Assembly: GCA_905197905.1 (NCBI GenBank)
Contig: CAJKAP010000009.1
Location: forward strand, 1 to 64,000
Length of the DNA stretch: 64,000 bases
From: an uncultured Sutterella sp.
Lineage (GTDB): Bacteria > Pseudomonadota > Gammaproteobacteria > Burkholderiales > Burkholderiaceae_F
Direction of reading: 5' to 3'
This document shows, in pieces, positions 25,773 through 33,614 of this stretch. The notes beneath the pieces are model-generated. The model was not told the origin of the DNA and made no database searches. It saw only the letters and a list, made by a program, of their open reading frames with translations. A program made the position numbers and the translations under genes. Every line of letters starts with the position of its first letter. Position 1 is the stretch's first letter.

Positions 25773-27107
25773 ATGTTTTTAATTTCGTTAATTGCCTTTT
25801 GTGTCGTCATTGGCGTTGTCGTCACCATTCACGAAGGTGGCCACTTCTTAGCCTCGAAATACTTTAACGTCAAGGTCTATAGCTTCTCGGTTGGGATGGG
25901 CCCTGTGCTCTTTTCTCGCAAAAAAGGTGAGACGAGCTACGAAATCCGCGCCTTCCCGATTGGGGGCTTTGTGAAGCCGTTGTCCTTAGACATGGACGAG
26001 GCCAAGACTTTAAGCGATAAAGAACGCGCTCGTGCACTCGATGCACAAGCGCGCTGGAAGCGCATCATCATTTATCTCGCAGGTCCCTTTGCTAACCTCA
26101 TTTTGGCTTGGGTTTGCTGGAGTATCGTCGGGATGACGGGCGTGGCGGACTTCTCGCTTAATATGGGAAATCCTCCTCCTCAAACGCAAGCCGCGCAGAT
26201 GGGTATTGCTGAAGGGGACCGTATTGTTGCCGTCAATGGTCGCCCTGTGATGGGGTACTCTGAAACCAATACCCTCCTGATGAACGAATTGGGCGAAGAG
26301 GTCACCTTCCGTTTTGAGCGCCACAACGGGATTTTTGAGCGCACCGCCTCACTTCACGGGTTGACGCTCTCAGATGTCGCCAAGTGGCCGATTTTGGCTA
26401 AGCTCGGCTTTGTGCCTGAACTCAAAACGCCGATTATTCGCAACGTCCTCCCCAATAGTCCCGCTGAAAAAGCTGGGTTGGAAGGGCAAGAGCGCGTTTG
26501 GGCCATTAATGGCGAAGCGATGGAAACGGTTAATCAGGTGGTCAACACCATTCGTGAGGCTGGCGGGCGCGAAATTACCTTGACGGTGAGCCCCTTTGAA
26601 GAACCTAACGAAAAGACTGACGTGGTCGTCACACCTCGCCAAGCCGATGGGGGTCGCTGGCAGATTGGGGTCAATCTGAGCGGGATGCCTGAAGTGATTG
26701 AGGTGAAATACAATCCGCTCGAGACGGTCGTCAACAGCTACCAGCGCGTGGTGATGTTCTTAGAATTGAATGCTCAGGCCATCCGTGCGATGATTTCTGG
26801 CACCGCCGATACCAGAGAAATGGTGCAGGGACCTGTGGGCATGGCAAGTGTGGCTGGGAAAGCTGCCGTGGCTGGGTTTAGTACCTTCCTTGATACCATT
26901 GGGATTTTCTCGTTGGCCATTGGCTTTATGAATTTAATTCCGATTCCGATGCTCGACGGTGGTGAAGTGATGGTCTTGGCGGTGGAGAGCGTGATTCGTC
27001 GCGATTTACCGCAAAAGTTGCGTGATGTGCTCAAGATGACGGGCCTCTTTATCGTGCTCGCCTTGATGGTCTTTGCGCTCACCAACGATCTGGCAAGACT
27101 CCTCTAA
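25773..27107 (+). CDS. rseP: RIP metalloprotease RseP (site-2 protease)
   Basis: Inner-membrane protease that cleaves anti-sigma factor within the membrane in the envelope stress response and clears signal peptides. The 444-residue protein has the zinc motif HEGGH (HExxH, about residue 21-25) in the first helix, a second ligand in NLIPIPMLDGGEV near residue 390, and two periplasmic PDZ domains (about 115-195 and 205-295). Placement between dxr and bamA is the conserved proteobacterial order. Confidence 0.96.
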   Translation: MFLISLIAFCVVIGVVVTIHEGGHFLASKYFNVKVYSFSVGMGPVLFSRKKGETSYEIRAFPIGGFVKPLSLDMDEAKTLSDKERARALDAQARWKRIIIYLAGPFANLILAWVCWSIVGMTGVADFSLNMGNPPPQTQAAQMGIAEGDRIVAVNGRPVMGYSETNTLLMNELGEEVTFRFERHNGIFERTASLHGLTLSDVAKWPILAKLGFVPELKTPIIRNVLPNSPAEKAGLEGQERVWAINGEAMETVNQVVNTIREAGGREITLTVSPFEEPNEKTDVVVTPRQADGGRWQIGVNLSGMPEVIEVKYNPLETVVNSYQRVVMFLELNAQAIRAMISGTADTREMVQGPVGMASVAGKAAVAGFSTFLDTIGIFSLAIGFMNLIPIPMLDGGEVMVLAVESVIRRDLPQKLRDVLKMTGLFIVLALMVFALTNDLARLL

Positions 27108-27411
27108 GCGTAAATACTAGGACTAGGAGAAACCGCTTAATTTTTAGGAAACTTTTTCAAAAAAGGGAAGGAAAAAACGCTTCTCATGAGAAAACTCCTA
27201 AAAAATGCTATTGATCCTATGAAAAGTCCTAGTACAATTGAGGAACATGTGCTTAAGGGCAAAAAGTCCTTAAGCCCGATAGTGAAATTTTGAGCGAAAG
27301 AGGCTGCACTTTCTGAAAGGAGCAGTTTCTTTTTAGCGAACTCGTTATTGAAGAAACGCACTGCGGTAAGGGCAGGGCGTTTGGGTAAAAATCTTTAAGA
27401 GAGAGTGAATT
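27108..27411 (+). promoter_or_regulatory. rseP-bamA intergenic region with inverted repeats and a candidate bamA promoter
   Basis: Non-coding, AT-rich. It contains a perfect 9-bp inverted repeat, ACTAGGACT (27116-27124) and AGTCCTAGT (27225-27233), and a compact hairpin GCTTAAGG/CCTTAAGC around 27251-27276. TTGATC (27211-27216) with TACAAT (27233-27238), 16 bp apart, is a plausible promoter for bamA; the right arm of the inverted repeat overlaps its spacer. I see no clear sigma-E type promoter. Confidence 0.5.
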
Positions 27412-29745
27412 TTGAAGCACAATCTGACTAAAGTAGCAGCAGGCGTTTTGTCTGCCTTGATGTGTGCCGAAGGCGCTTGGGCGTTTGTCATCTCTGACAT
27501 TCGTGTCGAAGGGATTCAACGTACTGAGCCTGGTACCGTGTTTTCCCATTTGCCTTTCCGCGTTGGTGACGATTACACCCCTGAAAAAGGGACGCGTGCC
27601 ATTCGTATGCTTTACCGCTCTGGCCTCTTTAAGGATGTCAACCTCACGCAGGATGGCTCCACGGTGGTGGTCTCTTTGGTGGAACGTCCGGCTGTGGCCA
27701 CGATTACCACTCATGGGATTAAGGTCTTTGATAAGGCCGCTGTTGAAAAGAGCTTACGCGATGTGGGCTTAGCCGAAGGCCGTATTTTCGACCAGTCAAC
27801 GCTTGAACGTGCTGACCAGGAATTGCGCCGCCAGTATTTGGCTCGTGGTTTTTATGGCGTGAACGTCAAGACCACCGCCACGCCGCTTGAACGTAACCGC
27901 GTCGGCATCACGATTGACGTTGACGAAGGTCGCGCTTCTTCCATTTCCTCCATCCGCTTTGTGGGCAACAAGGTCTACGACAACGACGATTTGCTCGACT
28001 TGATGCAGTTGGGTACGCCTAACTGGTTTAGTTGGTACACCAAGCGCGATCTCTATAGCCGTGAAAAATTGGCGGCTGACTTGGAAACCATTCGCTCCCA
28101 CTATTTGGACGCAGGCTACTTGGACTTCAAGTTTGACTCCGTCCAGGTCTCGATCTCCCCGAACCGCTCCGACGTGTTCTTGACGATCAACATGACCGAA
28201 GGCGAACCCTACACGATTTCGGGCTCGAAGTTGCAGGGTGACCTTTTAGGATTGGATGATGTCTTCACCCCAATGCTCACCTTAAAAGAAGGGAGCACCT
28301 ATAACGCTTCTGAAGCCAATGCTGTGGCAGAAGCCATTAAAGATAAGCTTTCTACCTTGGGTTATGCATTCTCCCAAGTGACGCCCAATCCGATGACGAA
28401 CCCCGCTGACCATAAGGTCGAAGTGGTCTACACCGTGGACCCGGGCCGTCGTGCTTATGTGCGTCGTGTGAATATTTCCGGTAACAACCGTACGCGCGAC
28501 GAAGTGATTCGTCGTGAAGTGCGTCAGTACGAAGCCGCTTGGTTCGACAGCGACAAGGTGAAGGTCTCTCGTGACCGTATCGACCGTTTGGGCTTCTTTG
28601 ACTCCGTGACGGCTGAACCTGTGCCTGTGCAGGGCACGCGCGACCAAGTGGACTTGGACGTGAAGGTGCAAGAACGTGCGACGGGTTCGGTCTCCTTGGG
28701 TGCTGGTTACTCCACCTCTGAAGGGATCGTGCTCTCGGGCGGTTTTGCGCAGAATAACCTCTTTGGTACCGGTAAGTCCTTACAGGTTGACTTGAATACG
28801 TCGAAGTCTCAGCGTACTTACGCCGTGAGCATTACGGAACCGTATGTGACGCCAACTGGCATTTCTCGTACGTGGGACGTGAGCGACCGTCGTGTGGACT
28901 TGGATAAGTTGGACGTTGCGGACGTGAAGTACGAAACCCGTGCTGCCGCGCTCTCCTTCGGTATTCCGTTTACTGAATATGACCGTGTCTTCTTAGGCGG
29001 CCGTGTGGAATCGACGAAGGTGTCGGTGAACGACAACTCCCCGCAGCGCTATAAGACCTACGTGGAAAAATTCGGTAAGAATCCGTGGTCTGTTGCCGCA
29101 ACGATCGGTTGGGCTCGCGACTCCCGTGACAGCTCCTTGGCTCCGAACCGTGGTGTGTATCAGCGCTTGAACGGTGAAATCGGGTTGCCGGGTCTTGATA
29201 TTGAATACTACAAGTTCACGTATCAGTACCAGCACTACTGGCCTGTGACGAAGAACTTAACCTTGGCCTTTAACGGTCAGGTGGGCTACGGCGACGTGTA
29301 CGGCAAGACCGACATGTTCCCGTTCTTTAAGAACTTCTACGTGGGCGGCATTGGTTCCGTGCGTGGCTTTGAATCGGGCTCCTTGGGACCGACGGAATCG
29401 GATCCGGGTAACTACAGCTCTTCGACGAGCTACCTCGGGGGCGACCGTATGATGAACGCCTCGGTGGAATTGTTGGCTCCGCTCCCGGGTGGAGACCGTA
29501 CGTTGCGTATCTTCACGTTCTTGGATACGGGTTACGCTTGGGGTTACAAGGGTACGCGTGTCAATGGTGTGATGCAGTACGAACGCCAGCCGATCGACTT
29601 TGGCGATCTGCGTGTTTCGACGGGTATCGGTATTGCCTGGATCTCGCCATTAGGGCCGTTGAAGTTCTCCATCGCCTATCCTCTGAAGAAAGAAGAAGGC
29701 GACGAAACGCAACGCTTCCAGTTCCAGATTGGTACTGGTTTCTAA
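27412..29745 (+). CDS. bamA: Outer membrane protein assembly factor BamA
   Basis: Central component of the BAM complex that folds and inserts outer-membrane beta-barrels. The 777 residues comprise a signal peptide ending near AEGAWA (about 24), five POTRA domains (about 25-420) and a 16-strand barrel (about 430-777) ending in the typical C-terminal aromatic (QIGTGF). The lid-loop motif is seen as VRGFESGSLGP. The only start that keeps the signal peptide is a TTG at 27412, preceded by AAGAGAGAG; the first ATG lies at residue 17, inside the signal. Codon use is highly biased, fitting an abundant protein. Confidence 0.97.
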   Translation: MKHNLTKVAAGVLSALMCAEGAWAFVISDIRVEGIQRTEPGTVFSHLPFRVGDDYTPEKGTRAIRMLYRSGLFKDVNLTQDGSTVVVSLVERPAVATITTHGIKVFDKAAVEKSLRDVGLAEGRIFDQSTLERADQELRRQYLARGFYGVNVKTTATPLERNRVGITIDVDEGRASSISSIRFVGNKVYDNDDLLDLMQLGTPNWFSWYTKRDLYSREKLAADLETIRSHYLDAGYLDFKFDSVQVSISPNRSDVFLTINMTEGEPYTISGSKLQGDLLGLDDVFTPMLTLKEGSTYNASEANAVAEAIKDKLSTLGYAFSQVTPNPMTNPADHKVEVVYTVDPGRRAYVRRVNISGNNRTRDEVIRREVRQYEAAWFDSDKVKVSRDRIDRLGFFDSVTAEPVPVQGTRDQVDLDVKVQERATGSVSLGAGYSTSEGIVLSGGFAQNNLFGTGKSLQVDLNTSKSQRTYAVSITEPYVTPTGISRTWDVSDRRVDLDKLDVADVKYETRAAALSFGIPFTEYDRVFLGGRVESTKVSVNDNSPQRYKTYVEKFGKNPWSVAATIGWARDSRDSSLAPNRGVYQRLNGEIGLPGLDIEYYKFTYQYQHYWPVTKNLTLAFNGQVGYGDVYGKTDMFPFFKNFYVGGIGSVRGFESGSLGPTESDPGNYSSSTSYLGGDRMMNASVELLAPLPGGDRTLRIFTFLDTGYAWGYKGTRVNGVMQYERQPIDFGDLRVSTGIGIAWISPLGPLKFSIAYPLKKEEGDETQRFQFQIGTGF

Positions 29746-29818
29746 TCAACGAGGTTGGTGGGGCATGTCGCGCCGGCATGCCCACTCGGGCTACAATAGC
29801 GAAGAGTTACCACTTCAG

Positions 29819-29855
29819 ACGGGATGCCCGGAATGTGCGGAGTGTCCCGTTTTTC
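29819..29855 (+). terminator. Terminator-like hairpin (possible attenuator) upstream of skp
   Basis: ACGGGA / TCCCGT enclose about 20 nt and are followed by TTTTC, only ~14 nt ahead of the skp ATG. A second hairpin, GGGCATG/CATGCCC, lies at 29761-29783. It may set the skp:bamA ratio. Confidence 0.4.
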
Positions 29856-29868
29856 GTTAGGAGAGACA

Positions 29869-30393
29869 ATGAAAAAATCTGTCTTAGCAGCTTTAGCTGC
29901 CGTGGTGTTATCAACGAGCGTTTTGCCTAGTGTGGCGAGCGCAGACGATCTGCGTATTGCTGTGGTGAGCATGGAGCGCATTTTGCGTGATACGAAGTCG
30001 GCCGCTATCGCAAGCGAACGTCTTAATGAAGAAGCTAAGCGTCGTCAGGACGAAGTCGATGCGCTCACGAAGCGCTTTAAGCAGCGTCTTGAAAATTTTG
30101 AAAGTAAGTCGGCAAGCATGAGCGAAACGGATCGCTTAGCTGAGCGCCGTGACTTAGCGGAAATGGAACGCGATGTGACGCGTCGCAGTCGTGAAGCGCG
30201 TGATGAATTCAATCAGCGCCGCTTGGAAGAAGTGCAACTTCTTCAGAACCGTGCTGGTCACGTCATTCAGGATATTGCCAAACAAGAACACTATGACCTA
30301 GTGCTCTTTGAATACTTCTACGCGAGTAATCGCGTTGATATCACGCAACGCGTGATTGATGAACTCGATAAAGAAGTTCCTGCGAAGAAGTAA
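29869..30393 (+). CDS. skp: Periplasmic chaperone Skp (OmpH family)
   Basis: Trimeric periplasmic chaperone holding unfolded outer-membrane proteins for BamA. From the ATG at 29869 (after TAGGAGAG) the protein has 174 residues: signal peptide ending SVASA (about 25), a small beta body (LRIAVVSMERIL), two long Lys/Arg/Glu-rich coiled-coil helices (about 50-140) and a return to the body (YDLVLFEYFYASNRVDIT). It follows bamA, as in most proteobacteria. Confidence 0.92.
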   Translation: MKKSVLAALAAVVLSTSVLPSVASADDLRIAVVSMERILRDTKSAAIASERLNEEAKRRQDEVDALTKRFKQRLENFESKSASMSETDRLAERRDLAEMERDVTRRSREARDEFNQRRLEEVQLLQNRAGHVIQDIAKQEHYDLVLFEYFYASNRVDITQRVIDELDKEVPAKK

Positions 30394-30403
30394 TCGTTAA
30401 CTT

Positions 30404-30496
30404 CACCAATTTTTTCCTCAAATTGGTGCACTAGGGCTAATGAGCGGTGCAACGTGTGCGCCGCTCTCTGGGGCAGGTTGCCCCCATTTTCATTTT
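30404..30496 (+). terminator. Three tandem hairpins, the last terminator-like, between skp and lpxD
   Basis: Hairpin 1: CACCAATTT/AAATTGGTG (30404-30428). Hairpin 2: GAGCGG/CCGCTC (30442-30466). Hairpin 3: GGGGCA/TGCCCC (30470-30484) with a GGT loop, followed by CATTTTCATTTTT. The last lies ahead of the lpxD ribosome binding site and could act as an attenuator. Confidence 0.5.
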
Positions 30497-30521
30497 TCCT
30501 CACTGTGGAGTCGCCAGAGCG

Positions 30522-31613
30522 ATGCAATCTCACCGTTTTTTACTCTCTGATCTGATCAATAAAGTCGCTGCCTTGAGTCAAGGTCGTTTGTCCATGGAAT
30601 TAAAGGGGAGCGATGCGGAAGTGAATCGCTTTATGCCACCACACTTAGCTGGTGAAGGCGATATGTCCTTTTTGACGGATGCGCGCTATGCGGAGTCGCT
30701 GAAAACCTCGAAAGCAACGGTGGTGATTTTGCGCGAAAAGGATGTACCGGCGATTTTTGGGGAATTGCCGGCAGACCGTCGTGTGCTTTTGTGTGACAAC
30801 CCATACGCTTTCTTCGCCTTTGCTTCGCAGTGCCTTTTTGAAGTGACGTATCCCGCTGGCATTCACCCGAAGGCCTATGTGGAAGAGGGCGCTGAAGTTG
30901 ACCCCACCGCAACGATTGAGGCTCTCGCAGTTGTGAAGCGTGGCGCAAAAATCGGTGCTCGCACTGTGGTGCGCTCTGGCGCTGTGATTGCTGAAGACGT
31001 GGTGTTGGGCGCAGACTGCTTAGTGCACGCCAATGTTGTGATTGAACGCGAAACGCAAGTGGGCGACCGTTGTATCTTCCAGCCTGGCAGCGTGATCGGC
31101 GGGGACGGCTTTGGCTTTGCCCCCTTTAATGGCGAATGGGTCAAGATTCCGCAGGTGGGTCGCGTCATTATCGGTAACGATGTCGAAATTGGCGCAGGCA
31201 CAACGGTGGACCGTGGTGCATTGGAAGACACCGTGATTGAAGAGGGCACAAAGCTCGACAATCAGATTCAGATTGCGCACAACGACCATGTGGGTAAACA
31301 CGTGGTGATGGCAGCTTGCGTTGGGATTGCTGGTAGCACCAGTGTGGGTGACCACACCATGGTGGGCGGCGCCGCGATGATCAATGGCCACATCGATATT
31401 CCCGCGAAATCGGTGGTGGGTCCAGCCTCTGTTATTACGGGCTGGGGTCCAGAACCCGCACAGCGTACGGGCTTTTTCCCTGCCTTGGAAGGTAACCAAT
31501 TTAAGCTCGTGACAGCGACGGTGGCTCGTCTGCCGCAATTGCGTAAAGACTTGAAGACGGTTGAACGTCGTGTGGATGAACTTGAGGCGTTAATCCGTAA
31601 AGCTGAAGATTAA
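30522..31613 (+). CDS. lpxD: UDP-3-O-(3-hydroxyacyl)glucosamine N-acyltransferase
   Basis: Adds the N-linked hydroxyacyl chain to UDP-3-O-acyl-glucosamine in lipid A synthesis. The ATG at 30522 follows GTGGAG and gives 363 residues; upstream in-frame codons to 30447 are not conserved. An N-terminal uridine-binding domain (about 20-100, with LTDARYAESLKTSKA) precedes a left-handed beta-helix of hexapeptide repeats (IHPKAYVEEGAEVDPTATIE to about residue 310). The catalytic His is in QIAHNDHVGKH (about residue 245), and a C-terminal helix follows (LRKDLKTVERRVDELEAL). Confidence 0.95.
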   Translation: MQSHRFLLSDLINKVAALSQGRLSMELKGSDAEVNRFMPPHLAGEGDMSFLTDARYAESLKTSKATVVILREKDVPAIFGELPADRRVLLCDNPYAFFAFASQCLFEVTYPAGIHPKAYVEEGAEVDPTATIEALAVVKRGAKIGARTVVRSGAVIAEDVVLGADCLVHANVVIERETQVGDRCIFQPGSVIGGDGFGFAPFNGEWVKIPQVGRVIIGNDVEIGAGTTVDRGALEDTVIEEGTKLDNQIQIAHNDHVGKHVVMAACVGIAGSTSVGDHTMVGGAAMINGHIDIPAKSVVGPASVITGWGPEPAQRTGFFPALEGNQFKLVTATVARLPQLRKDLKTVERRVDELEALIRKAED

Positions 31614-31689
31614 TTGCGCAAAATGCGAGACAATTTTGCTATCGTTTTAACTTCTTGAACTTTTTTCTCTCTAAGAGGCCCCAATTAAA

Positions 31690-32160
31690 ATGTCATCGAT
31701 GGATATCCAAGAAATCATGGCTTCCTTGCCACATCGTTTCCCGTTCTTACTCATTGACCGAGTGTTAGATCTCAATGTGGAAGAGGGTAGCGTCGTGGTG
31801 CGTAAGAATGTCACCGCGAATGAACCGCAATTCACGGGACACTTCCCTGGCGTTCCTGTGATGCCAGGTGTCTTGATTGTCGAAGCGATGGCTCAGGCCT
31901 GCGCCATTGTGGCACTTTCTCGTTTGCCCGAAGGTGTGGATCGTAAGAACTCTCTCTTTTACTTCGCTGGCATCAACAAGGCTCGCTTTAAGCGCGTCGT
32001 GCAGCCTGGCGACACGATGATCATCAAGGGTAAATTCCTGCGTCAGAAGTTGGGCGTAGGTATCTTTGAAGTGGTCGCGACGGTCGATGATAAAGTCGTT
32101 TGCGACGCTGAGTTGATGTGTGCTTATCGTCCGATTCCTGGCAAAACCGCTGCGGAATAA
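31690..32160 (+). CDS. fabZ: 3-hydroxyacyl-ACP dehydratase FabZ
   Basis: Dehydrates 3-hydroxyacyl-ACP in fatty acid elongation and balances lipid A against phospholipid synthesis. The hotdog-fold protein has 156 residues, with the active-site His in LPHRFPFLLIDRV (His at about 15) and the catalytic Glu/His region GHFPGVPVMPGVLIVEAMAQ (about 56-75). It follows lpxD by 76 nt. Unlike most relatives, it is separated from lpxA by ~635 nt. Confidence 0.96.
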   Translation: MSSMDIQEIMASLPHRFPFLLIDRVLDLNVEEGSVVVRKNVTANEPQFTGHFPGVPVMPGVLIVEAMAQACAIVALSRLPEGVDRKNSLFYFAGINKARFKRVVQPGDTMIIKGKFLRQKLGVGIFEVVATVDDKVVCDAELMCAYRPIPGKTAAE

Positions 32161-32284
32161 GACTTTTCTTTGTTTCTCTGAACAACAGTTCAGTCTCAAA
32201 ATTCGGTGAGTTGAAAGAAGTTGTTGCGGAGAAAAGGGATTCGGAAAAACCCTCAAGAGTCCTAGAGACTAAGGCGTTAGCTTA

Positions 32285-32486
32285 AAATTGTAACAGCAGC
32301 TCCCTTGGGAATTTCACTGGTGGTTACATCCTCTAGAAAGGTGTAATACCTTCTGGGGCAGTTTCCGTTAAAGTATGACTCATACAGCAAGGCTAAGCGG
32401 TTTTGCTGGAGTCTCCTAACATAGGTTGAGTCTAAAAAATGAGGGTTAGCCCGTGATGCTTTTTCCAGTATCACGGGCATTTTTTT
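32285..32486 (+). ncRNA. Candidate small RNA (or long structured 3' UTR of fabZ)
   Basis: No plausible protein is encoded. The stretch has several stems, including GTATG/CATAC around 32373-32385, CAGCAA/TTGCTG around 32384-32409 and CTAAC/GTTAG (32416-32449), and ends in the strongest-looking intrinsic terminator of the window (32449-32486). That terminator is ~290 nt beyond the fabZ stop, far for a simple operon end. I could not match it to 6S, tmRNA, SRP or RNase P RNA. The 5' end is a guess, because no promoter is convincing. Confidence 0.45.
32449..32486 (+). terminator. Strong intrinsic terminator between fabZ and lpxA
   Basis: A 12-bp stem GCCCGTGATGCT / AGTATCACGGGC (one G-U) with a 6-nt loop, followed by a seven-T tract (32480-32486). 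Confidence 0.93.
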
Positions 32487-32576
32487 GGCCTGCAAATTGA
32501 AGTGGTATGTGTTTTGTGGAGACTAGGAGATTCCCGCAGAGCAAAAGAAGTCTTTCCTCAAAAGAGCCTCTACGGC

Positions 32577-32582
32577 TATAAT
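32577..32582 (+). promoter_or_regulatory. Candidate lpxA promoter (-10 box)
   Basis: A perfect TATAAT lies between the terminator at 32486 and lpxA. The sequence 17 bp upstream (TTCCTC-like) is a poor -35. Because the terminator isolates lpxA from fabZ, a promoter is needed here. Confidence 0.5.
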
Positions 32583-32609
32583 TAAAGCCAAATTACGTCC
32601 GATTAATAC

Positions 32610-32753
32610 GATTCCCTTGCGGCTAGAGTGGCATAAAAGCGTTTTTCGTGGCTTTTATGCGCCTTTTATAAAGGCACTTCTTCCTTAGGGAATCATCACA
32701 ACCTAGTGAGACAGCTGGATTTTTAGAAGAATTAGAGCACCACGTAGGTGCAA
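32610..32753 (+). promoter_or_regulatory. Structured 5' leader of lpxA
   Basis: An outer helix GATTCCCT (32610-32617) / AGGGAATC (32687-32694) encloses two consecutive hairpins: GCATAAAAGC/GCTTTTATGC (32631-32660) and GCCTTT/AAAGGC (32661-32675). A further hairpin GCACC/GGTGC lies near 32739-32753. Together this gives a three-way-junction-like leader of about 190 nt ahead of lpxA. I do not recognise a known riboswitch class. Confidence 0.5.
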
Positions 32754-32795
32754 GACTCCAGCACTGCTCACAGGTTTCCAAGGAATTCAAGCATT

Positions 32796-33584
32796 ATGGC
32801 TAAAATTCATCCTTCCTCCATTGTTCACCCCGATGCCCAGTTGGCTGACACCGTTGAAGTCGGTCCCTTCTGTATCATTGGCCCAACGGTCAAGATTGGG
32901 GCAGGCACCGTTTTGCGTAGCCATGTTGTGGTGGAAGGTCGCACAACGATTGGCGAAAACAATGTGGTTTTTGCGGGGGCAAGCGTCGGTTGCCAGCCAC
33001 AAGACAAAAAGTATGCTGGCGAAGATACGGCGCTCGTGGTGGGTGACCGTAACGTGATTCGCGAAAACTGCACGCTCTCGATTGGGACCGTGCAAGATAA
33101 GGGTTTAACTGTCGTGGGGAGTGATAACCTCTTTATGGCGAACGTGCATATTGCGCACGACTGCCAGGTGGGCTCTCAGACGATTTTGGCTAACAACGTG
33201 GCCTTGGCTGGTCACGTCGTGGTGGAAGACTACGCGATCTTGGGCGGCCAGAGTGCAGTGCACCAGTTCGTGCGCGTTGGTGCTCACGCCATGGTGGGTG
33301 GGATGTCGGCACTTTTGCGTGACTTGCCTCCCTATGTGATTTGCTCCGGTAACCCTGCGGGTCCTCATGGGCTCAACAGTGTGGGACTTCGTCGCCACGG
33401 CTTTACGGACAACATGATTCGTGGACTTCACCAGGCTTATCGCTATCTCTATCGCGATGGCTTGACGGTGAACGAAGCGCTCGAAAAGATGGAATCGATT
33501 AAAGACGATTTCCCCGAGTCCGCTGAAGTGGTTGGTCACTTCATTGAATTTATTGCTGCCAGCGATCGCGGTCTGGCCCGATAA
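32796..33584 (+). CDS. lpxA: UDP-N-acetylglucosamine O-acyltransferase
   Basis: First enzyme of lipid A synthesis: transfers 3-hydroxyacyl from ACP to UDP-GlcNAc. The ATG at 32796 gives 262 residues, the same as E. coli LpxA, starting AKIHPSSIVHPDAQLADTVE. The beta-helix of hexapeptide repeats is followed by a C-terminal helical bundle; catalytic His is in NVHIAHDCQVG (about residue 125) and the chain-length region in LAGHVVVEDYAILGGQSAVH. The TTTCCAAGGA site is 12 nt upstream. lpxB follows by 30 nt. Confidence 0.96.
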   Translation: MAKIHPSSIVHPDAQLADTVEVGPFCIIGPTVKIGAGTVLRSHVVVEGRTTIGENNVVFAGASVGCQPQDKKYAGEDTALVVGDRNVIRENCTLSIGTVQDKGLTVVGSDNLFMANVHIAHDCQVGSQTILANNVALAGHVVVEDYAILGGQSAVHQFVRVGAHAMVGGMSALLRDLPPYVICSGNPAGPHGLNSVGLRRHGFTDNMIRGLHQAYRYLYRDGLTVNEALEKMESIKDDFPESAEVVGHFIEFIAASDRGLAR

Positions 33585-33614
33585 TCCAAACAATCTAACA
33601 ACGAGGTAGAGTGC

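Noticed and set aside
32277..32495. 72-codon minus-strand frame in the fabZ-lpxA spacer
   Set aside because: It starts inside the strong plus-strand terminator, has no ribosome binding site and no protein-like pattern. The region is better explained as RNA structure.
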